Shown: positions 10,533-19,709 of the stretch, one piece after another
Position numbering within the stretch: position 1 is the stretch's first letter
Layout of the letters: each line of letters starts with the position of its first letter
The notes under the pieces: generated by a model
The model's database searches: none
What the model was told of the DNA's origin: nothing
What the model saw: the letters and a program-made list of their open reading frames with translations, nothing else
Program-made: the position numbers and the translations under genes
From: Isoetes taiwanensis
Taxonomy: Eukaryota; Streptophyta; Lycopodiopsida; Isoetales; Isoetaceae
Direction: 5' to 3'
DNA: 64,000 nt
Assembly (NCBI GenBank): GCA_021234155.1
Contig: JAJEKV010000011.1
Location: forward strand, 13,123,255 to 13,187,254

Positions 10533-11465
10533 GAGGAGGGAATATCCCACTGAACTATAATCATTGAATATAGGCCCAGCAAATAAATATGCATCAGCCG
10601 AATCAACAATCTCCAGGCAGAAGGGTGTGCTTACAGCACACTAGTAAGTGCCAATGAAGTGTGGATGTGTTTCTATGACTTCTCCCTTGGCAGAAGGCAT
10701 AGTAGAAACTGCATATCCAGATCCATCAGTCAGCTCTGCAAATACTGCCCTCACTTTAGCTACTCTAAGTTTTGGTCCCCTCACGAAAACTGGCTTCACT
10801 GCTGAATTAAGAAACTCTGCAGCTGCATTCACAGCAGCCTCCAAGCTTGTTGGGTTACTTGTCCTGCATCAAAAAAACAATCAGATTGTTTCGTCAATTA
10901 TACTTCACAAAAGTATACGGGGTTACCTTTGTATAATAGCATAGGGCACTGGTTCAAGGTTGAAAGATGGATGAGTTAAGCCTGGCAAATTGCAACTGAC
11001 GCTAATGTAAACAGGCTTGTTTTCTCTGAGTGCAGTGGAAATAGCACGATCAATCAGCTCATGGCCATCATCCAGGCTTTGAATTATTACCTGCTTGATA
11101 TTTAGGTTTAATCATTTCTCCCATATGATGCTACATATTCCTGTTCAAATATTAACAGTTTACAACTACAAATAGACATCGATTAATCACTTTAAAATGG
11201 TAATGGAAGATGGAAACTAACCTGGCAACAAGTCACTTGTTGAAAGCATCTATACTCCTGGCTAAAATCAGAGATGCCGATAGTATGATGCAAGATACGG
11301 TTGGTGCCAAAACATTAGAATTAGTGTCATCAACAATACATATGAGAGGAAAACTTTCACTATAAGCCCCAGCAATGGCATTGATGACACAAAGCCCTCC
11401 AACAGTAAATGTGACCACACAACATCCTATGCCTTTACAACGGGCATAGCCATCTGTTGCATATC
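10533..11465 (-). pseudogene. PDC: pyruvate decarboxylase fragment (three exons)
   Basis: Pyruvate decarboxylase is the TPP-dependent cytosolic enzyme of ethanolic fermentation. On the minus strand three consecutive exons are recognisable with conserved GT..AG borders: 11465-11222 ([35 protein letters not shown]), 11090-10927 (VIIQSLDDGHELIDRAISTA, PVYISVSCNLPG), and 10863-10533 (SNPTSLEAAVNAAAEFLN, MPSAKGEVIETHPHFIGTY, ending SADAYLFAGPIFNDYSSVGY). Lesions: a one-base deletion after NSNV near 11308 shifts the frame, and TGG (Trp of TYWGAVST) is TAG near 10640. The third exon is cut by the 5' end of LINE A at 10532. The N-terminal exon and the C-terminal TPP-binding half are not found. It was probably a normal gene copy before decay. 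Confidence 0.88.
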
Positions 11466-13050
11466 CTGCAATTTATATATGAAGCAAAACCTTGAACATG
11501 AATAAAAGAGCAAGGTGTAAAGCATCGGAATAAAAGGACTTTCACATCAAAGCTTTCTGCCAAATCTTATTTGAGTTTGCAAGGAGAATTAACAAAATGA
11601 CGATGTTAAATCGCAGAAATGAAAACGCAAAATTACCATGAGACAGTTTATGAAGGTACATTGTAATGCCTGCAACAGCCCACCAAAGAAATCAATATTT
11701 TTAATTGCAATATGATGACATCATAAGAAATATATTAAACAGCTCACTTGGAAAACATGAGTAGATGCACCCAGATATAGATCGAGAATATGACATGTTC
11801 AAATTGCTATAAGCCATCGCTAAATTTGCCCTTTTGCTTGAGATCGAGAGAATTTCTCATATAGCATCAACTGGAGAGGGCTTAGATCGCAATAATGCAC
11901 CTGAATAATCTTTGAAGGCAGATCTGATAAAACTTCATGTTTTGTCTGCCACAACAAGGATGGCATAATCTGAACAAAATAGAAAAATATTAGTTGTTCT
12001 TACTGGCAGACAGAGAGACCAAACTGCGTGAAATACCCAAAGCTTCATTCCAAATATTGCAACTCTGTGCTCAACTACCATATAAGAAGCAAGCATAGAA
12101 GCACAAAGTAACATTGACTCTAGAAAACACGAAGGTAATAGCATATCTTTGATTGAGTTCAGAGCATGGAGGATTATCTGGAAATTCCTTTCCATGTTTT
12201 ACATCTGTCAAAAATAATGGATAATTGTCATATAAGCTTCTTCCATCATTGCAAACAACCCAGGACTGCGGGACAATTCTGCTGCTTTTGAAAGTATGCA
12301 TTCAAATGTTTGGTTCTTGTAGCCATAGATGCTTCTCAGAATGGCCAGGACGGGCTTGTGGAGCAACTTGCTGTGGTCATCATGAAGAAGATGATGTATG
12401 AGCCTTGAAAAATGCCCTTGACTTTCTTGTATGAGGAGGTAGGACACCCTCCTAAAAGGTTTACCATTTATGCCCTAAAGCCCTTGCTTTAAATCGGATT
12501 GAATGTAGACATTTCTTATTCAATCTGAATAGAGAAAGATCAAACTGCCTATCTGTGGACTTGCCCCACTTGAACAAACAATACAGATCTTGCACATGAG
12601 CAAAAGGGAGAGAATATCTTGCCCACAAAAAGCCTCCACTGAAATCCATACCTCACCAACAACAACATAATGCAACGTCGTCCTCCTTTCTTCCTCAGAT
12701 GTTCCTGCATTGCAATGCAACAAAGACAATAAAACTCAGACTGCACAGCAAAGATAACATACATTTAAAAGAAGTTTAGGGATATGCAATGTGAAGAACA
12801 ACTCCAAACTCCGGGCTTTTCGTTGGGTTTTGTCTCAAATGTCTGCTGGTATCTACTTTCTCAGAGCTAGTAAAACCAACATAATCAAAGAAGTGGGACC
12901 CTTCTTCGATAAACCACATACTGCATACTCAAACATGCCACAACCAGAAATTTAAAACATGCCACAAATTTAATAACGTACCTCAAATGTGCGGTGGTCA
13001 TTTCTTTACATAATACAATGGTATAAAAGCATGTCTACAGAGACCTCAAG
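11466..13050. other. stretch with unrecognised minus-strand open frames
   Basis: No gene is recognised. Minus-strand frames at 12447-12208 (78 codons, leucine- and histidine-rich, including GYKNQTFECILSKAAEL) and 12195-11935 have a codon texture that could be coding, and might be exons of one decayed gene. I cannot name the family. The pyruvate decarboxylase first exon expected upstream of 11465 was not found here. Confidence 0.4.
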
Positions 13051-13089
13051 TTCATTGCAAAATGGGAGACCGCCCAACAGGTGGAGATG

Positions 13090-13240
13090 GCGTATTGCAA
13101 ATAGAAATGTCAGGTTCTGATTCATCATCTATAATTTCATTATAAATCAGTCTGCCATGTTCAAGAGCTCCTGTCAATGTGCATGCTTTCAGAAAAGTAA
13201 TACAAACATAATTGTTACTTCTAATGTCTGAGAACTTCAC
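13090..13240 (-). pseudogene. pentatricopeptide repeat (PPR) protein relic
   Basis: The minus-strand frame reads FLKACTLTGALEHGRLIYNE followed by IIDDESEPDISICNT, which fits the PPR consensus of P/PLS-type plant organelle RNA-binding proteins (LKACAS..ALEHGR.IH.EII..G.E.D..V.NTL). About one and a half repeats remain. The flanking codons in the same frame (to 13396) have no PPR pattern, and the match stops abruptly after NT. This is a truncated relic of a gene family that is large in land plants. Confidence 0.6.
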
Positions 13241-13629
13241 TTTGGTGTACAAATCAACTGTCACATTGTCCAAGCTTGCTGTTTGCACAAATGACAACAT
13301 TCCATGTATATATGATTGGTTTTGCCATTCCGTTAAAACCTTGATTGGCCTCAAGTAAACATCCATACGAAGCAAAAAGGTGGATAAGATTGTCATTTAA
13401 GATTTAAGGTGGAGTATGAATCTAACCCATTACGGAGGACAAGGTTTTGTAACCTTGATCACTCTGGGCTCCATTGCCGATTACCTGGAAAATAATCCCT
13501 AACATCATTTCAACCTAAAACAGGCAGCTACGAAGAATAACATTACCTGTGCGATTCAACTAGTTCTACTGTCGATCTCCACAGAGCAACATTGAGCACA
13601 GCAAAAGAAAGAAACCGGTCGAGTTCTTT

Positions 13630-13767
13630 ACCAGGTGACCGCCAGTTTACACGAAGTAGGGAGGTTTGGAGCAGTCACCAGCATATCCTAGGGATATTCT
13701 AGCATATACCTAGGATATGCCAAAATCCCATATAAACAAGGGTTTGCCCCCCTAAGGGCAACCCAAA
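13630..13767 (+). repeat. dispersed repeat shared with 21375-21495
   Basis: This segment shares its order of motifs with 21375-21495: GCCAGTTTA, TTTGGAGCAGT, CCAGCATATCCTA/CCAGCATATGCTTA, a CATATGA/CATATAAACAAGGGTTT block, and CCCCTAAGGGCAACCCAAAAA. It contains short nested palindromes around CCTAGGATATG. The class of element is unknown. The two copies are followed by different sequence. Confidence 0.65.
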
Positions 13768-13774
13768 AAAACAA

Positions 13775-14075
13775 TCATAGCTGTTTCGCTTACGTGAAAC
13801 TGTTTTCACGTAAGCGAAACATAGGTTTTGCTTACGCGATTTTTTTTTTTCCGAATTTTTTTTGCGCGTAAGCAAAATAGCTGCTCACTTACGCAAAAAT
13901 TTTAAAAATATGTATATTTTTCTATTTTTAAATTTTCGCGTAAGCGAAATATCAGTTTTGCTTACGTGAAAACAGGATTCGCTTACGCGAAAATTAAAAA
14001 AAAAAAGTAAATATTTTTTTTTTAATTTTTTTATAAGCAAAATAACTGTTTCGCTTACGCGAAACTGTTTTCACA
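13775..14075. repeat. cluster of palindromic CGCTTACGCG-type motifs
   Basis: About nine copies of a GCTTACGCG / CGCGTAAGC motif, usually as TTTCGCTTACGTGAAA or its complement, in both orientations and separated by A/T runs. The first pair (about 13782-13819) forms a near-perfect hairpin of two 16-bp arms around CTG. The arrangement resembles the sub-terminal protein-binding repeats of DNA transposons or a degenerate small satellite. No open frame of note. Confidence 0.7.
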
Positions 14076-15440
14076 AAGTTTTTGACGCCGGAATTTTTTG
14101 CCATATTTTTGACGTATTATACTTTAAATTTGTGCCGTATCATTCGAATAATACGTATTGATTATAAAACGTATACAATATTGAACCTATTCTTGATTTA
14201 TAATACGTTCCAGCAAAGTTGCCAAGTGTATTGAAATAGGTCTCCTTTGCAGATTGTTAGCATTTTTGCAACTGAAGCCACGATGAAGAATACGACTTTA
14301 TGGACTGTAAATCATATACAGATAATTTACTAGAGAAAAATAAGAGATCTTTTAGGGAGATAGGAACTACACATGTGAAATTGCTTACGGAGATAGGAAC
14401 TACACATGAGATAGGAACTGTTTACAGAGATAGGAATTGCACATGAGATACGAAGTGCTTATCACCTACCTAGCTACATTCTTAACAACTTATCTTTTAT
14501 GCTTTTCTTAGCAAGAAATTTTTATGCACTACAGCCAACAGGGACGGCCAGCCATACCATTTGCCAGCTGATCGGACCAGTGGAAAACCCCTTCTGAGGC
14601 CTGCCGAACTCATGCCTACCTAGCCAAAGCAGCTCATATTGGTTTGCAAAACCTCCACTCCATTGCCATGATCTCCCTGCTAGCCATAGCCATAGCTTCC
14701 AGACAACTCATAATTCAACCCCAAATTAGACCTCTAAAATTCAACCCTAAAGTAGAACCCTCGCGGTATGCCACGACTTTAAGGTTAAGAATAAAAAGGG
14801 GCTAGGTTAAAAATAACAAGGTGCTGTGCATGAAGGGTTGCCCTCCGGCCCTAGATGGTGTGTTTGCTTGAGATCTTTGTCGATTGTGTATGATTGAGTA
14901 CTATTCATTTTCTAACAATACGATTTTATAAATTCATATCTTCCAACTATTATTCACGCATAGAGACACATGCATGACAATGGCACAGGATTAACTCAAA
15001 TCATAAGTCAATGCATGCTTTATTGGGGGCAACCATTTATATTGTTTGAGGATCTACCTACTTTTTTATGTTCTTTTTTGTTTTTTGAACAAGTTGACCT
15101 TTCTGCTATTGAAACCTATGTATAATATGTACGTGATAAGTGAGAGATAATGAATAGAGAAGATTGATATGTTCTCATTCACTATGCTTATTTGGGTACA
15201 TGACTATCAAACTTGAATGATGGATGCTGACAATGTGAAGGCATACGACAAATTTATGTTTGTTTCTTAGATGGGGTGTACTAGGCAAACTAATTCTTGG
15301 AGGTAACCTACATGTCAAATACGAGGAGACTGTAAAGAAATATGCTTTACAATTTTATGTCAATGGCATACACTACCTCCAAAAGTCTTTCTTTTTGAGC
15401 AACATTTTTTTGATCTCATAATCTTTAAGTCAGCATTTGT
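14076..15440. other. A+T-rich stretch without recognisable genes
   Basis: Nothing coding is recognised. At 14355-14455 a short unit (AGATAGGAACTACACATGA) is repeated three to four times with variation. The rest is A+T-rich unique sequence. Confidence 0.5.
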
Positions 15441-16374
15441 CCTCGAAAGTGAAGCATCTTTGGACAACCGCTGATATCTAGCTTTCTCATGTATTAATAT
15501 TGGTATTGGTATAATATTATATGTCTAATTCTATGCACCTCTAGTTTGTTAGATTTGTGAGGCTATGATATACAATTCATTGTTAGAGTATTAGGTAATG
15601 TCTATATCTACACCTCTGCACCATCTTCAAGGCCCCGAAGGGGGAAAAAAAAAATTTTAGTTAACACAAACCATTAAAACACAACTAATATTATTAACAC
15701 AAACCATTGCATTTCACACATTTAAATTAAAATTCCCCTTAAACCCCCTTTGGTTTGGGTGCATATTCACACGGGGGGTTACTCCGGGCAACGAGAGCTG
15801 TCGGATGGGCATATTTGCCCTTTATTCCAAGATCTGGACCGTACATAGCGATCCTCGTTTGTGGGGTATGCATGTACAAGTTTTTGTATACTGTATATTA
15901 AGTTTTGCAAAATACTATAAGGTTTGAGACAATGTACTTAATGGTGTTAATTTTGTACATGTATTGTAAATTTTTTGAGGCTCTCGCTGCCCTACGTAAC
16001 CCCCCGTGTGAATATGCACCCAAACCAAAGGGGGTTTAAGGGGAATTTTAATTTAAATGTGTGAAATGCAATGGTTTGTGTTAATAATATTAGTTGTGTT
16101 TTAATGGTTTGTGTTAACTAAAAATTGTTTTGGCCCCTTCGGGGCCTTAAAGATGGTGTAGGGGTGTAGATATAGACATTACCTAATACTCTAATGATGA
16201 ATTGTATATCATAGCCTCACAAATCTAACAAACTAGAGGTGCATAGAATTAGACATATAATATTATACCAATACCAATATTAATATATGAGACATATAAT
16301 ATTATACCAATACCAATATTAATATATGAGAAAGCTGGATATTAGCAGTTTCCAAAGATGCTTCACTTTCGAGG
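15441..16374. mobile_element. palindromic element P1 with locus-specific outer arms
   Basis: A 934-bp inverted-repeat structure. The core (15631-16146) starts and ends with the self-complementary GGCCCCGAAGGGG / CCCCTTCGGGGCC and has about 150-bp inverted arms. These meet at GGTTTGGGTGCATATTCACA and its complement, around a 220-bp spacer containing CCTCGTTTGTGGGGTATGCA. The same core occurs at 25562-26019, 38299-38942 and 39955-41719. Here the inverted repeat continues outside the core: 15441-15630 and 16147-16374 are complementary to each other but absent from the other copies. The right outer arm carries a 39-bp tandem duplication (about 16252-16329). No open frame of a transposase is present, so it would be non-autonomous. 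Confidence 0.85.
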
Positions 16375-16689
16375 GTTGAAGTTATTGCTCTCTTATCTGA
16401 ATACTGTTTCATTAGCCATTTGTAAGACAACGCTCATGAAGCTTCCAGTTTGATAAGGGAATTAGCAACATGTGATAAATAACATTTATTCCACAACCTA
16501 ATCAGCAATGAATGACTAGCTGAACCTTACATATGGATAGAAACTAGCCTTGGACTAACAGACATATTACATTCAACATGCCAATATCAGCAGTCTTTTC
16601 ACTGAACACATGCATCAAGATAAGAGAAGAAAGTTTTCAAGATCCGAATTCAATATAAAAAAGCAGGAACTTTGCAAAACAAATGATGA

Positions 16690-17035
16690 TTATTGCATAC
16701 CCATTGCAGCATCTTTGAGGCACGACCTCATAGCCTTTCCAAGGCTTACACATGCTTCAACACACAACTCCAAACCTTCCAAAATCCTTCTAGAAGACCA
16801 TTCGCCAGTCATAGTAAGATGAGTAATTTCGTTTCTTGAAGTCATGTGTGCAACTAACAAGCTTCCATCTTCAGATCTCTGCTCATCATCAGTAGGGTCC
16901 AAAAGGATCATATCCCTAATAAAACTTGCAGACATAGCTGACACAAGGTCATACATGGCAATCCCAGCATCTGCAAGCGCAAATGATGCGCAATTTATAA
17001 CAACACTCAAATCCCCTCCACCAGATTGTAGAATC
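16690..17035 (-). pseudogene. exosome RRP41-like (RNase PH family) 3' part
   Basis: The minus strand encodes the C-terminal half of an RNase PH-fold exosome subunit of the RRP41-like/MTR3 type: LQSGGGDLSVVINCASFALA, DAGIAMYDLVSAMSAS, DPTDDEQ, then ITHLTMTGEWSS and LGKAMRSCLKDAAMGMQ before a stop at 16690. The preceding exon sequence (ending FALILQS) lies on the far side of an L1-like LINE at 17036-18189. A 13-bp target duplication marks the insertion in the codons for ILQS. The exosome core degrades and processes RNA in nucleus and cytoplasm. This exon itself has no stop or frameshift, but the gene is split. Confidence 0.8.
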
Positions 17036-18189
17036 CCCTCCACCATATCCTAATGCATCTCCTTTCCTCAAGGGGTTGCTAGCTGCTTGGGAGACTGTGC
17101 GCACTTTGTTTCAGTTCCATCCAATGGCCCACACAGATCCTACAGCCAGTTGTTTGTGGATCCCTTTGGGTGATGGTCATGCAGATTGTCCCCTGGTCTC
17201 TTCTGTCCATCCATTGACGCAACGTCGGTGGCGAGCAGCAAGTGTGCTCACAGTATCTGCATGGTATAATGAGACAAGATTGTTGACGTGGAATGAGTTT
17301 AGATTGAAGTTCCTTCTCCTTCGTTGGGACCGGAGCATTTGGGAAAAAGTAGCTGCTACACTTCCTCCACACCCACAAGACGTGGCTCCCCAGCTCTGGG
17401 TGGTTCATGGCAGTGTTAAGGAGGAGCACCTGGTGCACTCCATGTATATGGTCCTGCTTCATCCTGAGGTGTTGCCTCCATCGCCAAAGTGGCCTTTAGT
17501 TATCTCCGAGCCTCATCGTAAAGCAGTTTGGCGATGGGTATGGGATAAATTGCTTCATCCTAAGCTATCCATTTTATGGTGGCAGATCACTCATAGATGC
17601 GTGCGGGTAAACACTGTTGTTCATCGATTTCGTCCAGAAGTCTCTGTGATCTGCCCTCTTTGCACGCAGAGGGATGAGACAATTGAGCATTGCTTTTTCT
17701 TGTGTCACCATGTTCGACCTGCTTGGCAGTGGCTTCTGAGTCTTTTCCATTGTGACTTGAATAGTCAGCAGGTCCTATTGTCAGTCTATCCTAGTTCTTG
17801 GGACAAGTTGGCAAAGAGGGCTTTCCACTTAGCATCTGCTTGGATCATCTGGTTCATCTGGAAGAGACGAAATCTCCTCATCTTCAAGGGACAGCTCTTT
17901 TCAGATACACAAGTGCTTAACGATGCCCCTAGTTGCATTGTGAAGGCGTACAAATGTTCTTCCTTGAAGGATGACATCAAAAGTGTCATTTGGGAGCAAT
18001 ATCTTCAGATTCACACCTACTCATAGCAAAGAGTTGTGCGCATGATGATCTGTATTCTCTGCTTTTCTATGTTATGTATGTGGTGGGTAGTGTTGCTCTA
18101 GTGGATATCTTCTCCACTGGGTTTTGAGTCCCCCATGTACTCTTTGTATTCTTTTGAGTAATAAAGGTCCACGTTCATCAACAAAAAAA
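17036..18189 (+). mobile_element. 5'-truncated L1-like LINE with target-site duplication
   Basis: A plant L1-type LINE end inserted in the RRP41-like gene. The 13-bp sequence AGATTGTAGAATC flanks it at 17023-17035 and 18190-18202. The element keeps only the C-terminal part of ORF2 (17076-18026), a short 3' UTR with AATAAAGG, and an A-rich tail (about 18180-18190). Severe 5' truncation plus a target duplication is the usual product of target-primed reverse transcription. The open frame is intact, so the insertion is relatively young. Confidence 0.9.
17076..18026 (+). pseudogene. L1-like LINE ORF2 C-terminal fragment with zf-RVT domain
   Basis: A 316-codon open frame, the C-terminal end of an L1-type ORF2 protein. 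Residues about 150-215 hold the zinc-binding reverse-transcriptase domain (zf-RVT): HPKLSILWWQITHRCVRVNT, then CPLC (C193, C196) and IEHCFFLC (H205, C210). This is followed by the usual tail SAWIIWFIWKRRNLLIF. The endonuclease and catalytic RT core are absent because of 5' truncation, so it is not functional despite having no stops. A related tail is seen at 55560-55995. Confidence 0.85.
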
Positions 18190-18202
18190 AGATTGTAGAA
18201 TC

Positions 18203-18280
18203 AATGCAAAAACATCTACTGTTGTCTTAGGAATGCAAATCGATAGCCCCTACCAGAGATTTATACAGTGCCAGAGATTT
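18203..18280 (-). pseudogene. RRP41-like upstream exon fragment
   Basis: On the minus strand CIPKTTVDVFALILQS continues, across the LINE, into the RNase PH-like exon ending at 17035. Family members read FPKTTVDVFALVLESGG at this place. Just upstream, LVGAIDLHS resembles the LEGAIIL segment, but a one- or two-base indel near 18240 puts it out of frame, so the gene was already, or has since been, inactivated. Confidence 0.65.
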
Positions 18281-18294
18281 ATATGGTAGGCTTT

Positions 18295-18390
18295 TTCTCG
18301 CAGTAATTTCAATGTCAGATGCTACAATACGACCATATGGCCCTGAACCAACTAGATTATTCACCTTGTATTGTTGTTTCCTTAGAGCTA
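18295..18390 (-). pseudogene. lipoyl E2 acyltransferase peripheral-subunit-binding domain fragment
   Basis: The minus strand reads VLALRKQQYKVNNLVGSGPY followed by GRIVASDIE. This matches the E3-binding (PSBD) motif of dihydrolipoyl acyltransferases, the E2 core of 2-oxoacid dehydrogenases (A.KLAK..KV.L..VVGSGPFGRI...DIE). Only about 30 residues remain and no lipoyl or catalytic domain is visible nearby. It abuts the RRP41-like fragment, so two unrelated genes are joined here. The short length limits certainty. Confidence 0.55.
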
Positions 18391-18629
18391 AGACTCAGAG
18401 TCCTCTCACTCAACATTTTAACCTTCTAGAAGCTGCTTTCCCCCTTGTTACAGGGACGGCATGTCTGTGAATTGCTTGGCTGCAATCCATGAAGCTGCAT
18501 TACTCCAAAAGGCTTTCCTCATTGCCGTCTCCATACTTAGAGTACCCCAGAATCATTGTTGTCCATGTAACACATCAGGCAACAGCATCCTATCAAAAAC
18601 CGATTCCCTTTAGCACAATCCATGGCTTC

Positions 18630-18892
18630 CTGCTGATCTACTTCTTGTCATTGATGAAAGATAACACGAGGTTTTCAAAAAGAGATGCAAATGGCCTGGG
18701 GGTTACCACAAAGGGCAGCCTTCCATGGGCTATATGGCTACCATCACCACATTGAATGGACGACTTTTAACATACCAATCACTGATATTGTCCACCCAGC
18801 TTATGAAAAGGTTGTTCAAAGAAAAGGAATGCCGATTGCAAAAGAGCCTGGGAAGAGGCAAATCAGGTTTCACATAAAGTTATTCTTATGCT
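18630..18892 (+). pseudogene. DnaJ (type II Hsp40) C-terminal domain fragment
   Basis: Three frames together read ADLLLVIDER, FSKRDANGLGVTTKGSLPWA, TTLNGRLL, NIPITDIVHPAYEKVVQRKG, then MPIAKEPGKR. This is the client-binding C-terminal domain of cytosolic DnaJB-type Hsp40 co-chaperones (ADLVFVIDEKPH..FKRDGNDL...TTLDGR.LNIPITDIVHP.YEKVV...GMPI.KEPGKRG). A stop in the first block and a one-base deletion in CTTTTAACATA (near 18762) break the frame. A 21-bp segment (TTGCAAAAGAGCCTGGGAAGA) recurs 61 bp downstream. The J domain is missing. Confidence 0.75.
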
Positions 18893-19122
18893 CAACTTGC
18901 AAAAGAGCCTGGGAAGAGATCCATGAGAAAGGCGAAGCGGCCTACCTGAATAATGCTGCAAACATGGTATTTACGGCATTCAAACTTGAGAGATCAAGTT
19001 CCATGCCCAAACCGTCAAGGTAAGTGGATCACCGTTCTTGCATCTTCTTGAACCATTCTTGTCAAGAATGACAAATCGCCCTCCAAAACCTGTAGAATCC
19101 AGTCTGCCTTACCTTGACGTAG

Positions 19123-19250
19123 TAGAAATGGCATGGGGTCAGCCATTCTAGCTGCCCCCATGACCTGCAGAATCAGGCTGCGCCCACACGGCACTCCCTG
19201 ATTCTGCAGGTCATGGGAGCAGCAAGAATGGCTTCCCCCATGCCATTCTA
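19123..19250. repeat. hairpin-forming inverted repeat H1
   Basis: Arms of about 55 bp (19123-19177 and 19196-19250) around an 18-nt loop. The left arm runs from TAGAAATGGCATGGGG to CCTGCAGAATCAGG and the right arm from CCTGATTCTGCAGG to CCCCATGCCATTCTA, with only a few mismatches. It could be a miniature inverted-repeat element or a microRNA-like foldback. It truncates the ARG1-like fragment beside it. Confidence 0.75.
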
Positions 19251-19709
19251 CATAACATCAGGGTCGAGGTCCATGCCCTGACAAGTTTTATATTTTGGTT
19301 CTCTATGAGAATATGAGGAGATAAATAAGGAAAACAAACAGCAGTTTCCAGTTACCTCAAATCCAACAGAGTCATATTGCCTCCGCTTGTTCGGGTCTGA
19401 GAGGATTCCGTATGCATATGTTACCTCGTTAAATAACCCCACTGCTTCTGAACTATTAGGGTTCTTATCTGGATGCAACCTGCAACCATTGAGCCAAGAT
19501 CAACGAAAATACTCTACTGCTTCTAAACTATTGGGGTTCTTATCTGGATGCAACCATTGAGCCAAGATCAACGAAAATACTCTCGCATCTTGTAAATGAG
19601 TAAAGCTTAAAAGTAAAAAGTAAACATACTTGAGAGCCATTTTGCGATAAGCAGTTTTAATTTGCGCCTCACCATGTGGTTCAACTACCTCATATCTGAA
19701 TGCCTGCAA
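19248..19709 (-). pseudogene. ARG1-like DnaJ protein, J-domain exons (decayed)
   Basis: Minus-strand blocks in order: EAQIKTAYRKMALKY (about 19630-19690), LHPDKNPNSLEAVEYF, LHPDKNPNSSEAVGLFNEVT plus YAYGILSDPNKRRQYDSVGF, then GMDLDPDVM after a putative intron. This is the J domain with the HPD motif, followed by the spacing seen in ARG1/ARL proteins of gravity signalling (HPDKN....EA..LF.EVT.AY..LSDP..RR.YD..G.E). The HPDKN exon is tandemly duplicated: about 70 bp repeated at 19440-19515 and 19516-19583. The start is not found, and the 3' side ends at hairpin H1. Confidence 0.7.
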
